From the NCBI GenBank assembly GCA_001800075.1, contig MGUR01000072.1:1-14129 (forward strand): a stretch of 14,129 nt of DNA, in the 5' to 3' direction. This document shows, in pieces, positions 14,024 through 14,129 of this stretch. The notes below the pieces were generated by a model that did not search any database, was not told the origin of the DNA, and saw only the letters and a list, made by a program, of their open reading frames with translations. The stretch's first letter is position 1. Every line of letters begins with the position of its first letter. The translations under genes were made by a program, and so were the position numbers. Origin of the DNA: Elusimicrobia bacterium RIFCSPLOWO2_01_FULL_59_12. GTDB lineage: Bacteria > Elusimicrobiota > Elusimicrobia > 2-01-FULL-59-12.

Positions 14024-14047
14024 CGTGCTACCGAGCTACGGCGCTAC
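14024..14047. repeat. Three tandem 8-bp repeats upstream of ispA
   Basis: CGTGCTAC, CGAGCTAC and GGCGCTAC follow without spacing (pattern SGNGCTAC; GTAGCNCS on the ispA strand). They lie directly upstream of a possible -10 (14015-14020), where a -35 or operator would be. A regulatory role is inference. Confidence 0.5.
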
Positions 14048-14087
14048 TGTAAGGGTGCGGGGGTAAAAAGTAGGGGATTCGAATTTT

Positions 14088-14115
14088 CCCTCGCCCGCCG
14101 GAAGGCGGGAGAGGG
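14088..14115. repeat. Palindromic repeat at the right edge
   Basis: CCCTC-G-CCCGCC (14088-14099) pairs with GGCGGG-A-GAGGG (14104-14115) around GGAA, with one mismatch: an 11-pair stem. No T-run follows on either strand, so it looks like another interspersed palindrome rather than a terminator. The rest of 14009-14129 shows no gene. Confidence 0.7.
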
Positions 14116-14129
14116 CAAGGCCGACCGGA

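Noticed and set aside
14009..14047. tRNA-like fragment (GTAGCTCGGTAGC then CTCATAA resembles a D-arm and a Met anticodon loop)
   Set aside because: Neither the D-stem nor the anticodon stem pairs and there is no acceptor or T arm; the likeness comes from the GTAGC octamers.
14088..14115. Rho-independent terminator
   Set aside because: A strong stem but no T-run on either strand; it fits the interspersed palindromes better.

Overview
The window looks like chromosomal DNA from a Gram-negative bacterium. It is GC-rich by eye, carries only housekeeping genes plus one probable cargo gene, and has no phage, plasmid or transposase genes. An LptE-type outer-membrane lipoprotein, the MurJ flippase, the MEP isoprenoid pathway and AddAB-type (not RecBCD) double-strand-break repair fit a diderm outside the Enterobacteria. 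The gene mix and the density of small palindromic repeats fit an uncultivated lineage such as Elusimicrobiota, Omnitrophota or a deltaproteobacterium-like group. That placement is a guess from style, not from a diagnostic marker.

Layout, in the main (minus) direction of transcription from right to left: ispA, dxs, tlyA, leuS, lptE and holA form one tight run, with a 1 bp gap, overlaps of 41 bp and 3 bp, and short spacers. rpsT lies on the plus strand and converges on holA with overlapping 3' ends. murJ diverges from rpsT with almost no spacer. Then come addB and the 5' part of addA, which runs off the left edge. A plus-strand ORF6N-domain gene sits between addB and addA and separates two genes that normally abut.

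Together the genes cover isoprenoid precursor and prenyl diphosphate synthesis (Dxs, IspA), the cell envelope (MurJ, LptE), translation (LeuS, RpsT, TlyA), DNA replication (HolA) and recombination repair (AddA/AddB). MurJ flips lipid II, whose undecaprenyl carrier is built from IspA/Dxs products.

The most unusual aspect is the load of small palindromic or tandem repeats. I find about a dozen, from several unrelated families, and most lie inside reading frames without breaking them: one in addA, five in addB (one only a short tandem array), one across the 3' ends of rpsT and holA, one forming the signal peptide of lptE, and one in the editing region of leuS. Two copies (addB and leuS) share 37 of 39 bases, and two others (addA and rpsT/holA) share a double-hairpin layout. 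The ORF6N gene carries a perfect 31-base palindrome inside its coding sequence. A related 21-base palindrome exactly fills the gap between its stop codon and that of addB. This is the best candidate here for an undescribed DNA-recognition or mobility system.
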